DNA from: Portibacter marinus
GTDB taxonomy: Bacteria; Bacteroidota; Bacteroidia; Chitinophagales; Saprospiraceae
DNA: 64,000 bases
Assembly: GCF_021533195.1 (NCBI RefSeq)
Contig: NZ_JAJNKB010000001.1
Location: 248,001-312,000 of the forward strand
Direction of reading: 5' to 3'
Both the position numbers and the translations under genes were made by a program. The notes under the pieces were generated by a model. It had not been told where the DNA came from and ran no database searches. It was given only the letters and a program-made list of their open reading frames with translations. Below, piece by piece: positions 45,953 through 55,709 of this stretch; within the stretch, counting starts at the first letter, position 1; each line of letters opens with the position of its first letter.

Positions 45953-47017
45953 TTGGATATTCTTACGAAGTTTTATAAAATTTTATCTATTGGTCTTTTG
46001 ATTGGCATGATTGCACCGGGCACAGCCAATGGTCAAATAACGAATTCTGATACCAACAGTAGTGCTATCCAGTCAGATGATGGTCATGGTTTTGATAAAA
46101 CAGCATATAGAAGTCTGACCATAGAAGATTATCTAAGAAAATTTACAGAAATGTCCGACCAACTCGAAGTCAAGAATGAAGAGTTAGCCTCTTTGCAGTA
46201 TAGGATAGAGGCGGTCAAAGATCGTTCAAAAGAGGTAGAAGGTCAATCTCAGAAAGAATTGTTCAGAGAAAACATCAGAACACTAGGACTTTCAGAAAAT
46301 CAATTGACAGAAGAGATAAAACTGCTCAAGAAGGGGCTTCGGTTGTTGCAGGAAAATAGATCAAGCACCACTTCAGATAAGCTGGAAGTACTAAAAGAGA
46401 TTGGTAAAATAGAACAAGAAATTATAGCAATTAGAACAAGTTCAGAAGCTGCAAAGTCTGAAATCATCTTAAGTAAAGTGCAAATAGATGAACGAGAGGT
46501 ATACCTCAATCCTCCCAAGCCAACCTGCAATATCGTCTTTAATGGCATAGACGCTCAAACCGATAAGCCTAGAAAAGAAACCGGAAAGGAATTTCTGTTC
46601 GGATATACCCACCCTAAATTGAAAAACTTTTTCAAAGAAAATGACTTTTTAAAATGTGAAGTGAAGCTGCTTGAACTTGATGGTAAAAAATATCTGTGGA
46701 TGTATATCACCATATCATCTAAAGATGCTATCAAGAACTATGGTTATATAGCCCGCAACAATCCCATGAAATTTGAACTATTGAATGGCGAAATATTGTA
46801 TGTTGCCACTGCTCAAAATGCACAAGGTCGATTGGAGACCATTACTGGCAACACGAACTACGAAGTTGTTCTTCCTCTAGATCGGTCGATGTCTAAGCAA
46901 TTGGAAAGGGGTGAAATCGATAAAATTGGCATCATGTGGAGCTCAGGATATGAGCAATATGAAATATACAATGTTGATGTTGTCATGAATCAAATAGAAT
47001 GCTTAAATCAACTTTAA
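45953..47017 (+). CDS. Exported coiled-coil protein of unknown function
   Basis: About 354 residues. I place the start at TTG 45953, which gives a good signal peptide (DILTKFYKILSIGLLIGMIAPGTANGQ); a TTG at 45926 is possible but lies within a promoter-like CATCTTTG. After the signal, residues about 55-180 form a heptad-rich coiled coil (LRKFTEMSDQLEVKNEELAS and RLLQENRSSTTSDKLEVLKE). The C-terminal 160 residues are a beta-rich domain with FNGIDAQTDKPRKETGKEFLF and KIGIMWSSGYEQYEIYNVDV that I do not recognise. miaE begins at the next base, so both are co-transcribed. Confidence 0.7.
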   Translation: MDILTKFYKILSIGLLIGMIAPGTANGQITNSDTNSSAIQSDDGHGFDKTAYRSLTIEDYLRKFTEMSDQLEVKNEELASLQYRIEAVKDRSKEVEGQSQKELFRENIRTLGLSENQLTEEIKLLKKGLRLLQENRSSTTSDKLEVLKEIGKIEQEIIAIRTSSEAAKSEIILSKVQIDEREVYLNPPKPTCNIVFNGIDAQTDKPRKETGKEFLFGYTHPKLKNFFKENDFLKCEVKLLELDGKKYLWMYITISSKDAIKNYGYIARNNPMKFELLNGEILYVATAQNAQGRLETITGNTNYEVVLPLDRSMSKQLERGEIDKIGIMWSSGYEQYEIYNVDVVMNQIECLNQL

Positions 47018-47599
47018 ATGTTAGGACTTAAGTTACCAACAGATCCAAGATGGGTAGATATGGCTGAAATGTCGATCCAGGATATCTTGACAGACCATGC
47101 ATATTGCGAACAAAAAGCAGCCACCTTTTGTATTTCACTCATCAGTCAGTATCCTGATAAATTTGAAATGGTCGAAGAATTGGCACCCATAGTAACTGAA
47201 GAATGGGGCCATTTCAGAATGGTTTTGAAGGAATTAAAAGATCGAAACCTGAAATTGGGACATCAAAGAAAAGATGAATACGTCAATGGCTTATTAAAAT
47301 TTCAGAAGAAGGGTGGATCTTTTGATGATAGATTGTTAGAGAAATTGCTGACTTGCGCTCTCATTGAGGCCAGAAGTTGTGAAAGGTTTCGCTTACTTTC
47401 ATTGCACATATCAGAGGAAGCCCTTAAAGATTTCTATCATAAATTCATGGTTTCTGAAGCAGGGCATTATCGCTTGTTCATTGACCTGGCTAAGAAATAT
47501 GCGGGAGAAGAAAAAGCATTAAAAAGATGGTCGGAGTACCTGGAATATGAAGCTCAGCTTTTGCAGTCCATGGAGCTTCGTGGTGATAGAATGCATTAA
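47018..47599 (+). CDS. miaE: tRNA-(ms2io6A37) hydroxylase, MiaE
   Basis: 193 residues, ferritin-like di-iron enzyme that hydroxylates the isopentenyl group of ms2i6A37 in tRNA. Iron ligands are in DHAYCEQKAA, TEEWGHFRMVL, IEARSCERFRLL and SEAGHYRLFIDL, the standard Glu/His pattern of MiaE. It starts directly after the stop of the exported coiled-coil gene. Its stop is followed by a hairpin that also ends the convergent gene. Confidence 0.95.
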   Translation: MLGLKLPTDPRWVDMAEMSIQDILTDHAYCEQKAATFCISLISQYPDKFEMVEELAPIVTEEWGHFRMVLKELKDRNLKLGHQRKDEYVNGLLKFQKKGGSFDDRLLEKLLTCALIEARSCERFRLLSLHISEEALKDFYHKFMVSEAGHYRLFIDLAKKYAGEEKALKRWSEYLEYEAQLLQSMELRGDRMH

Positions 47600-47629
47600 A
47601 AAAGGGCCATTGAATTTCATCAACAGCCC
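47598..47629. terminator. Terminator between convergent miaE and the TPR/PD40 gene
   Basis: A 10-bp stem with two G-T pairs (GGGCTGTTGA/TCAATGGCCC on the - strand, 47604-47629) with a 6-nt loop, followed on the - strand by six T. The A-run overlaps the TAA stop of miaE. Strong for the - strand, weak for the + strand. Confidence 0.7.
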
Positions 47630-47651
47630 ACTTTAAACCATTACGTTTTAC

Positions 47652-49661
47652 CTAATTTTGTTTTAGTTTCTCAAGATAACCATTGTTGTCAATCACTATA
47701 TGAGCCTCCGTAAATCCTCTATTCTTAGCTTTCAACATCGCTTTCTGAGCGTTGTCTAAGCTTCCGTATCCGCTCAATATAAATATAGTGTATTGACCTT
47801 TGGTCCATTGCTCAATTTCACCTAAATCATTGACCCTGGAAATATCGAACCAAAGAGGATCGGTATAGGATGCTAATCTGACTTTGTAGTTACTGGTTTG
47901 GGAAGCTGGTGTGAAAGTACTTGAGAAATTTCCCTGACTATTACCATTTTTAGAATCTCCTACCAACTCTAATTCAGATGTCAATAAAGGTTCATGAACG
48001 ATAAAGGCATCATTATATCCCATTCCTTTTACAGAACTTAGAATCTTCGCAGCCTCATTTCTATCATAATAATACCCTAACCTAATCTTTGTTGCGCTAT
48101 TCTTATGTACCTTGTAAAGATTACCCAGATTCGTAAGCTTTTTAAAGGTTCCTACATTTGCTTGACTTTTAGAAAGAGATGCCACTTGAATATAATATAC
48201 TTTTGAAGGTGGAGCTGATAAGATCAGATTATGTTTAGCCAGCAATCTCGCATCTTCAAGGGAAAAATTGTTATCCGCCAGGTAAAATTTCGGATCACTC
48301 ATGCTCGCTAATGAAGTATTTTCAGAGCTTTCTACGGTTCCTTCAACTTCCATATCCTCTAGATTCACAGCTCCTGGTATATCTGCATCAGCCATCATCA
48401 TTCCTTCCATTGGAGTAGCATAATAAATGTCATCTTTACCTGCTCCACCCATTCGATTAGAAGTGAAGTAAAACTTTCCATCAACAGGCGAAATCACAAA
48501 GAAATAATCATCCATAAGTGAATTCACACCCTTCCCCATATTGATGGCTTCTTCAAACTCTAAAGCTCCTACCCTTTCTGAAATGAAATTGTCATAACCT
48601 CCAAAACCAGCTCTAAAGTCTGACGCAAAGAATAGAAAATTATCATCCTCGCTATAAAATGGAGATATTTCATTTCCTGGTGTGTTTACGTTGGGTCCAA
48701 GATTTACAGGAAGCGACCAGCCACCTTCCTTGTACTGAGACATATATATGTCGTAACCTCCAAAACCTCCTGGTCTGTTAGATGCAAAATATAAAAGCTT
48801 ACCTCCATTTGCCAGGGACGCAAATCCGGTAGAAAATCCTGTTTCATTATATGGGAATGGCCTCTCTTGATCAAAGTCGCCTTCTTTTGTTTTTTCAGCG
48901 ACAAATAATGACATGTTTGAGTCATCATGCCTGACAAATTTCACACCGTCTTTGAAGTTATTTTTCGTATAAGCTATTATATCCGATCCTGAACCATATG
49001 TGATTGGGCCTAGATGATAAGAAGACTTTAAATCATCTCTAAGCATGGCAATCTGATCTCCTTTGACTGCAAACATTTGATTCGCATTGGCCGTAAGAAT
49101 AGATCTGTTTTTTCTGCTATTAAGCCCTTCTAAATCTGTTCTGAATGAATTGAAAACCAGCATATCATCCTTAAAAGAGACCGCAAAATCAGATGTGTTA
49201 GAGTTATGAGCAAATGGCTTCACATCATATTTATCATCTTCTTCCATCAATTGCATAGCAGCATCACACGATTCGGCAAAGTGCTGCCCGATCTCCATAT
49301 CAAACTCCATGTACTTAATGTAGGTCAATTTTGCATTGGCGATGTCTCCTGTAGACTTAAGTAAATGGCCATAATGTAGGTAAGCCAACGGATTAATGTT
49401 TTCTTTAGTAGTCAACTGGTCGTACCAGTTGAGAGCTTCCGTTACATTATTCTGCATCCTATAACTTTCAGCAAGATTATACATGGCCTCTGTGTTACCG
49501 GGATGATTCGTTAAAATTTTCTTGTAGTTCTCGATTGCTAAATCATAAGCCTCTAATTCGTATTGTTTATCTGCAATGGCCAGAAGATCCTGGCTGCTTA
49601 AGGTAGAGGAATGAAAAGCAAAAGCTACGCCCACCAGAAAATATAGTAGTCTTTTGTTCAT
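47652..49661 (-). CDS. TPR / PD40 propeller / SPOR-like envelope protein (PorE-like without OmpA domain)
   Basis: 669 residues from ATG 49661 (signal MNKRLLYFLVGVAFAFHSSTLSSQ); the ATG at 49715 precedes it by 18 unlikely residues. TPR repeats at about 25-140 (YDLAIENYKKILTNHPGNTE), then PD40/WD40-like blades at about 155-415 (LLYFASNRPGGFGGYDIY, FFASDFRAGFGGYDN, KFYFTSNRMGGAGKDDIYYA). The C-terminal third has two SPOR-like segments (YYIQVASLSKSQANVGTF and YKVRLASYTDPLWF) with further SPOR-like ends (GYNDAFIV, GFTEAHIV). The front half matches PorE-type T9SS accessory proteins, but the peptidoglycan-binding OmpA domain is replaced by SPOR-like repeats. Confidence 0.82.
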   Translation of the reverse strand: MNKRLLYFLVGVAFAFHSSTLSSQDLLAIADKQYELEAYDLAIENYKKILTNHPGNTEAMYNLAESYRMQNNVTEALNWYDQLTTKENINPLAYLHYGHLLKSTGDIANAKLTYIKYMEFDMEIGQHFAESCDAAMQLMEEDDKYDVKPFAHNSNTSDFAVSFKDDMLVFNSFRTDLEGLNSRKNRSILTANANQMFAVKGDQIAMLRDDLKSSYHLGPITYGSGSDIIAYTKNNFKDGVKFVRHDDSNMSLFVAEKTKEGDFDQERPFPYNETGFSTGFASLANGGKLLYFASNRPGGFGGYDIYMSQYKEGGWSLPVNLGPNVNTPGNEISPFYSEDDNFLFFASDFRAGFGGYDNFISERVGALEFEEAINMGKGVNSLMDDYFFVISPVDGKFYFTSNRMGGAGKDDIYYATPMEGMMMADADIPGAVNLEDMEVEGTVESSENTSLASMSDPKFYLADNNFSLEDARLLAKHNLILSAPPSKVYYIQVASLSKSQANVGTFKKLTNLGNLYKVHKNSATKIRLGYYYDRNEAAKILSSVKGMGYNDAFIVHEPLLTSELELVGDSKNGNSQGNFSSTFTPASQTSNYKVRLASYTDPLWFDISRVNDLGEIEQWTKGQYTIFILSGYGSLDNAQKAMLKAKNRGFTEAHIVIDNNGYLEKLKQN

Positions 49662-49920
49662 AATTTTGAGCTTAGAATTTATATTAATAGAAACAAATAT
49701 ATAAAAATAGTTCATTGACAGTATATAACAAATAACATTTTTTCATTATATGACGTGTTGAGATAAGGTGAACTCCGCATTTTTTATTGATTTTGTTGGA
49801 AAGTCTTGTTTAGATAAACATCGATGTGCCTTAGTCAAGAGGGGCCCTGCGATAATAAAGACTTTATTATTCTGCTATCAATAGATAATAATTATATTGT
49901 AGGCTGAATCACGACTCAAT

Positions 49921-52899
49921 ATGAAAATGAAATTAGTCTTAGTTATACCTATCATATTTAGCTTCATTTATACCTTTCATGCTCAGCAACTTACGCACCG
50001 TCAGGGTCAGGTTTTAGTTGAACTTAAAAAAGGTCAATCTGCAGATGAAGGTCTGGAGTTTCTTCAAAATAAACTTGGTATCAATACAGCACTTCAGGCC
50101 GAAATGCTTATTGAACAACCCATGAATGTTTGGAAAATAAAGTTTGACCATGCGCAAATAAATCAAATCAGACTTTTACAGGCCGCTAAAGAGGTACCCT
50201 ATTTTATACATGCTCAAAATAATCATTTCATTAGTCAGAGAGTGATTCCTGATGATCCCGATTTTACAGAGCAGTGGCAATATATCAACGTAGGTGATAA
50301 CGGAGGAATAGAAAATGCAGATCTGGACATTGATGAAGCTTGGAATGCGACGACTGGTGGCATAACCTCTTCAGGAGATACCATTGTGGTTTGCGTCATA
50401 GATGACGGTCTTGATCCTGAACATGAAGATTTTGGTGACAATGTGTGGATCAATTATAATGAAATTCCCGACAATAACATAGACGATGATAACAACGGAT
50501 ACATCGATGACTACTTCGGATGGGACACCTATAACAATAACGGAGAGGTTTATCAGGGAGGTGGACATGGCACTCCTGTCACTGGAATCATAGGGGCTCA
50601 AGGTAATAATGGAATAGGCGTCACGGGTGTTAACTGGGACGTCCAGTTGATGATCGTCAGAGGTGGCGGTGTGGATGAAGCATCTGCACTTTCCGCTTAT
50701 GCTTATCCATATATCATGCGACAAAGATACAATGAATCGAATGGTTCGGAGGGTGCTTTCGTTGTAGCCACTAATTCTTCTTGGGGAATAGATTTCGGAC
50801 AGGTAGAAGATGCTCCGCTGTGGTGCAACTTCTACGATTCATTGGGAATGGTAGGTATCCTGAATTGTGGGGCGACGATCAATGCAGAGGTAGATGTGGA
50901 TGTAGAGGGCGATTTGCCTACTTCTTGCACCAGTGATTTCTTAATATCGGTAAGTAATGTCAACAGATCTTTTGAGAAAGAGGAAGCCTCAGGCTTTGGA
51001 GTAGAAAGCATCGATCTGGGTGCTTTCGGAACCGGGACCTATACCACGAGAAGTGGCAATGGATACGGATTTTTTGATGGTACTTCAGCAGCCACACCAC
51101 ATGTAACAGGTGCAGTGGCACTTCTGTATGCCCTTCCCTATCCAGAGCTCAGCAATCTGGCTAAAGAAAATCCAGCCAGTGCTGCACGGCTCATTAAAAA
51201 TATCATTCTGGGAAGCGTGAGAAAAGATGATAAATTTAATGACCTTTTCAAATCAGGTGGTGTGCTGAACCTTAAAAATGCTGTTGAACTGATGGGCAAT
51301 ATATTTAGTGAATGTTCATTTCCACTCACCATCAATGTCGATCGCTTTGATTTGGACTCAACCACGGTCAGCTGGTCTGACATGGAATCCGCAGATAGTT
51401 ATGATTTGAGATACAAAAAGCAAAGCGATACTTTGTGGACCGAGGTAATCGGAGTAGCATCTCCATTTACTATTAGTCAATTAGACGATTGCGAAATATA
51501 CGAGGTACAGGTCAGATCTGTTTGTTCGACCGATACCACCAGTGATTATAGCTTTTCGTTCAATTTTGAGTCACTGGGATGTTGTCGAGCTCCAGAAGGT
51601 TTGCTGGGTGAAAATGACGCCATTTTAGTAGACGAAAATGCAATATTGTTAAGTTGGAACCCTGATCTTGATCACGATAGCTATTCTATAGAATATAATG
51701 TGGTGGGAAGCAACGCCATCGACACCGTCACAAGTGTAAATAATTTTATCCTTCTAGAGGATCTTGCGTTTTGTGAGGCATATGAATTCAGAGTGGTAGC
51801 CAACTGTATTACCGGAGAATTAACACCCTATTCAGAGGTATTTAGCGCAACTACAGCATGTGGACGATGTTCTAACTTACCGTATTGCCTTCCTCCGCCG
51901 TTAGAAAATTTTGGGGAGTGGATTGAATCGGTAACACTGGATGGGCAGTTAGCTGAAACAGGCGAGGATTTTGGTTATGGCAACTATGCTGGTTTCTTCG
52001 ATCTTGACCTGAGGGTCGGAACAGAGATTGAACTAAAGGTAAATAAAGGTTTTACCGATATCTCTTTTGAAGAATGGGTGAAAGTTTGGATTGACATCAA
52101 TGTGGACGGCATGTTCAGTGATGATGAATTGGTTTTCGACGAAGGAGAAGCTACTGAGAATAATATAGATACCACCATAATAGTCCAGGGCGATGTTTCT
52201 CCAGGGTTGACCAGAATGAGAGTTGGAATGGTTTATCTTGATGAACCTATACCATGTGAAGATCCAGATGTGTTTTTAGCTTTTGGTGAATATGAAGATT
52301 ACTGTGTCAATCTAATTGGTCCTTGTGATTATGGCTTGGATCTCATTTCTATCGACCCTGGAATGACAGATGCAAATGTTACTTACTCCATGGTAGATAC
52401 CTCAATTGCTTACAACTTAAGGTACAAGGAGGTGGATCAAGGTGATGACGACTGGAATACCATAAGCGTTTTGGATACCATGGCGATGATCTCTGACTTG
52501 ACAGAGTGTACTGCGTATGTACTTCAGCTAAGAGCAGTCTGCCTGGTAGACACTTCTGGATTTGAAGCTGTATCTGACACATTCTTTACTTTAGGAGACG
52601 AGAATTGTATGGTCAATGTTGAGGATTTCGCGATTGAATTGTTTGATGTGAAAGCTGCACCTAATCCATTCATTTCAGAATTAAGTTTGAACATTCAGAG
52701 CCAGGTTACTGATGATGTCGTGATTCAAGTTTATAATATCAGTGGTCAAAAAATTCATAGAAGCGAAACGAGATTAAGCAGTGGACACAATGTCTATCGT
52801 TTTAATGATTCTTCTTCCTGGATGGCTGGAGTATACCTAATTAGAATACAGGCCAAGCAATATCATACCAGTCAAAAAGTAATTAAGCTCGGAAGGTAA
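49921..52899 (+). CDS. Subtilisin-like serine protease (S8) secreted by T9SS
   Basis: 992 residues. Signal peptide, a propeptide-like N-domain (about 25-105), and an S8 catalytic domain (about 110-440) with Asp161 (VCVIDDGLD), His216 (GGGHGTPVTG), oxyanion Asn285 and Ser389 (FDGTSAATPH). It continues with two fibronectin III domains (about 460-650), a GEVED-type domain (about 670-800, KVWIDINVDGMFSDDELVFD and EYEDYCVNL), a third Fn3 domain (about 800-890) and a type A T9SS sorting domain (about 905-992, AAPNPFISELSLNI). It is an extracellular protease for nutrition or surface processing. It stands alone and converges with the SLC13 gene, stops one base apart. Confidence 0.95.
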   Translation: MKMKLVLVIPIIFSFIYTFHAQQLTHRQGQVLVELKKGQSADEGLEFLQNKLGINTALQAEMLIEQPMNVWKIKFDHAQINQIRLLQAAKEVPYFIHAQNNHFISQRVIPDDPDFTEQWQYINVGDNGGIENADLDIDEAWNATTGGITSSGDTIVVCVIDDGLDPEHEDFGDNVWINYNEIPDNNIDDDNNGYIDDYFGWDTYNNNGEVYQGGGHGTPVTGIIGAQGNNGIGVTGVNWDVQLMIVRGGGVDEASALSAYAYPYIMRQRYNESNGSEGAFVVATNSSWGIDFGQVEDAPLWCNFYDSLGMVGILNCGATINAEVDVDVEGDLPTSCTSDFLISVSNVNRSFEKEEASGFGVESIDLGAFGTGTYTTRSGNGYGFFDGTSAATPHVTGAVALLYALPYPELSNLAKENPASAARLIKNIILGSVRKDDKFNDLFKSGGVLNLKNAVELMGNIFSECSFPLTINVDRFDLDSTTVSWSDMESADSYDLRYKKQSDTLWTEVIGVASPFTISQLDDCEIYEVQVRSVCSTDTTSDYSFSFNFESLGCCRAPEGLLGENDAILVDENAILLSWNPDLDHDSYSIEYNVVGSNAIDTVTSVNNFILLEDLAFCEAYEFRVVANCITGELTPYSEVFSATTACGRCSNLPYCLPPPLENFGEWIESVTLDGQLAETGEDFGYGNYAGFFDLDLRVGTEIELKVNKGFTDISFEEWVKVWIDINVDGMFSDDELVFDEGEATENNIDTTIIVQGDVSPGLTRMRVGMVYLDEPIPCEDPDVFLAFGEYEDYCVNLIGPCDYGLDLISIDPGMTDANVTYSMVDTSIAYNLRYKEVDQGDDDWNTISVLDTMAMISDLTECTAYVLQLRAVCLVDTSGFEAVSDTFFTLGDENCMVNVEDFAIELFDVKAAPNPFISELSLNIQSQVTDDVVIQVYNISGQKIHRSETRLSSGHNVYRFNDSSSWMAGVYLIRIQAKQYHTSQKVIKLGR

Positions 52900-52900
52900 G

Positions 52901-54700
52901 TCACAAGTACCTCATTTGGAGAAGATATATGGCTGCAATCCACAGCAGAAAGGAAAGGATACCACCTATGACCAGGAAGTGTTTGAACCTGTAAATTCCC
53001 ATGCCATAGATGATGGTATTGGTCTGGTACCCTATCGGCGTAAAAAAGCTGAAATTGGCACTAAACATAACCGCCAAAATAAAAGCCTTTGGATCAATAT
53101 CGAGCTTTAGAGCAAGGGCGATCGCAATAGGAGTCATGATAATAGCCGTCGCGTTATTGGATATAACTCCACTCATCACCATCGTGAACAAGAAAAGTAA
53201 AGCCATAACTATCGTAGGAGCAAGAGATGAAAATAAAATGGTCAGTTGATTGATCAAAAAATCATCTGCACCTGTGTTTTGCATGGCAATGCCGATGGGA
53301 ATCATTCCAGCCAAAAGGAAGATAACAGGCCAATTGATGGCCTTATAAGCGTTTGACAACGAAGTGGCTCCGGTGAATATTAACAAAAAACTACCTATCA
53401 ACGTAGCTAACAAGATATTAGTAGTACCTGAAGCAGCAAGGCCCACAACAATTAGTAGTGTCAGTATGGCGAAGTTTCGCCTCCAGGGCCTGACTGCCGT
53501 GACATCTTCATACTCTTCAAACAACAGAAAATTTCTCTCTCTCTCTAACTCGCTTAAAAAATCTTTATTGGTAGAAAGGAGTATTCTATCACCAGCCTCG
53601 ATAGTGATCGTACTATCCAAGTCCTTTACAATCCTGCTTTTTTGATTCAGAATGGTTTTGTGTTTCTTGATGGCCAATGGGATTGCAGAATTACCGAACA
53701 TATTTGTCAGTTGCTTCAGAGAGCTACCAATTACGTTTGACCCCGGCATGACGATGACTTCTCCGATTTCAAAATCATCCCGATCATGTTCATCCGTAGC
53801 AATGTTATCCTTAGCATTCAATATGACATATTCATCATTGTCTTTAAGTTCAGCCAACTTTTCGACAGTAGCTCGAATAAGAATTTTATCATTTTGATCA
53901 ATTCTATAAAATTTCGAAGGCGAAAATACTCCGGTATTTCTTCTTTCAACAGAGAGTATATTAATGTCATCCTCATTTAGTGAAGGTATCTCTTTGATGG
54001 TTTGTCCAGCATATGCACTTGTAGAAGAAAGTTGGATGTTGGTAATGTAATCATCGATCTGGTATGCATCGATAAGCGGACCTCGTTTTCTTTTTCGAAT
54101 GACGAACGGTACCAATATTGCTACTACAACTATGGCAATGGCCATAAAAACCAGTCCAAATCCTGTGAATTCGAAGAAGCCTAGCTTGGTCACTCCTCTA
54201 CGCTCTGCAATTTCATTGACGATCAGATTCGTGGATGTTCCCATTAAAGTAGCGCTTCCTCCCACTATTCCAGCAAAAGAGATGGGCAACAAATACATCG
54301 CATTATCTAATTTACCCTGAGCATGTAACTCTGAAATCATCTTGATGAAGACGATGACCACTGCAGTTGTGGAAATAAAGGCAGATATCGTACCGACAGC
54401 AACCATCAAAACGGGGATTGCGAAGATAAAAGGCCACTTGACTACTGGTGAAAGAGCATTAGAAAGTAGTTTGATCACACCATTCCGTTCCAGAGCCCAT
54501 GCAATGATCATTAAATTTAAAATGGTAATGACTGCAGGGTTTGAAAATCCTGAGATGGCTTCTTCAGGAGTAACCAATCCGAAGGCAGTCAGTAAAACCA
54601 TGATACCGAAAGCCGTTTTATCAACAGGAAGGAGTTCTAAAGCGAAAATGACGATAGAGACTGCCAATATTGATAACAGAATGATTATATCCGCATTCAT
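52901..54700 (-). CDS. SLC13/DASS family transporter with two RCK-C domains
   Basis: 599 residues: about 11-12 membrane segments divided by a soluble insert. N-terminal transporter half (about 1-205) with SFAGIVGGSATLMGTSTNLIVN, two TrkA-C/RCK-C domains (about 215-290 and 300-380, each with the I-V-x-PGS or K-x-I-P pattern such as EVIVMPGSNVIGSSLKQL), and a second half (about 395-599) with NNATAIIMTPIAIALA and FFTPIGYQTNTIIYG. The SNT/NAT motifs bind sodium and substrate in this family, which carries sulfate or dicarboxylates. The RCK domains suggest regulation by a nucleotide or ion. Confidence 0.92.
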   Translation of the reverse strand: MNADIIILLSILAVSIVIFALELLPVDKTAFGIMVLLTAFGLVTPEEAISGFSNPAVITILNLMIIAWALERNGVIKLLSNALSPVVKWPFIFAIPVLMVAVGTISAFISTTAVVIVFIKMISELHAQGKLDNAMYLLPISFAGIVGGSATLMGTSTNLIVNEIAERRGVTKLGFFEFTGFGLVFMAIAIVVVAILVPFVIRKRKRGPLIDAYQIDDYITNIQLSSTSAYAGQTIKEIPSLNEDDINILSVERRNTGVFSPSKFYRIDQNDKILIRATVEKLAELKDNDEYVILNAKDNIATDEHDRDDFEIGEVIVMPGSNVIGSSLKQLTNMFGNSAIPLAIKKHKTILNQKSRIVKDLDSTITIEAGDRILLSTNKDFLSELERERNFLLFEEYEDVTAVRPWRRNFAILTLLIVVGLAASGTTNILLATLIGSFLLIFTGATSLSNAYKAINWPVIFLLAGMIPIGIAMQNTGADDFLINQLTILFSSLAPTIVMALLFLFTMVMSGVISNNATAIIMTPIAIALALKLDIDPKAFILAVMFSANFSFFTPIGYQTNTIIYGMGIYRFKHFLVIGGILSFLLWIAAIYLLQMRYL

Positions 54701-54736
54701 GGAAGAAGAATTGCTACCCTAGAAATAACATTAGTC

Positions 54737-55708
54737 TTAGTCTTGTTCAAATTTTACTAAAATAAAAACAATTCCCAGTCCTAGTAAAAAAGATATACCA
54801 CAAAGCATAATTTGAGGGTCAAAAAACAAATAGTCTCCCGGTAAAACTTTGACTTCCTTAATCAACTGAATTTGGTCACTGAGCAGAAGGTCCTTATTCA
54901 TTACTGTCACATCGGTGATCATCTCATTGGTGTCCTTGATTATCCATGAAGCGGGATTCCGCCAAGGCCAAATTTTATTGAGTGAGCCTAACATGAAACC
55001 AGTGAGGATGGCAAGTGTCTGATTTTTATAATGTTTGAAAGTGTAAGAAAGAATACGACTGAAAAGCACCAAACCTATCAAGCAACCCAAAGCAAAGAAA
55101 AAGATGACAAATATACTGCTGGAAGCAAAAGTACTCAAGGCCTGTTCAGCTTCTCCCCGTATGATGGTATACATTCCCAGCAAGAGTAAAATGAAACTTC
55201 CGGAAACGCCAGGCAGCAATAAGGCACTTATGGCAATCATTCCTGATATCATAACCAGCAAGAAATTAGTAGTTCCTTCAGCCGGGCTAAGCAGTGTTAC
55301 CCCGAAAGCTACTGCAAACCCTATTAAAACAAAGACAATACCTACTGCATTCCAATGATCAATTTTTCTCGCAATATAAATGGCAGATGCAATGATTAAT
55401 CCAAAGAAAAAGGCCCAGAGTGGTGCCTGAAAATTAGTAAGCAAATATCCTATCAGAAAAATTCCGGAAACCACACCAACAGCCATTCCTAAACCTAACA
55501 ATAACAAGAAATTGCCATTAATCGCTTTCCAAAAACCACCAATTCCCTGTTTCTTAATTACCCCGATTAAGGAGAAATTAAAAGCTTTGATGGTGTTGAT
55601 CAATTCTTCATAAATACCCGTAATAAAAGCTATAGTGCCTCCACTTACACCCGGAATAACCTCTGCTATCCCCATAGCCAATCCCTTTACAATCAGTCCT
55701 AATCTCAT
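54737..55708 (-). CDS. DUF368 membrane protein
   Basis: 323 residues with about nine membrane helices. The start MRLGLIVKGLAMGIAEVIPG followed by VSGGTIAFITGIYEEL and the later ALLLPGVSGSFILLLLGMYT are the repeated DUF368 motifs. Members of this family (also called PopT) have been linked to recycling of the undecaprenyl phosphate carrier across the membrane. ATG 55708 is chosen: it lies one base after the stop of the upstream nuclease-like gene; an ATG at 55726 overlaps it. Confidence 0.9.
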   Translation of the reverse strand: MRLGLIVKGLAMGIAEVIPGVSGGTIAFITGIYEELINTIKAFNFSLIGVIKKQGIGGFWKAINGNFLLLLGLGMAVGVVSGIFLIGYLLTNFQAPLWAFFFGLIIASAIYIARKIDHWNAVGIVFVLIGFAVAFGVTLLSPAEGTTNFLLVMISGMIAISALLLPGVSGSFILLLLGMYTIIRGEAEQALSTFASSSIFVIFFFALGCLIGLVLFSRILSYTFKHYKNQTLAILTGFMLGSLNKIWPWRNPASWIIKDTNEMITDVTVMNKDLLLSDQIQLIKEVKVLPGDYLFFDPQIMLCGISFLLGLGIVFILVKFEQD

Positions 55709-55709
55709 A

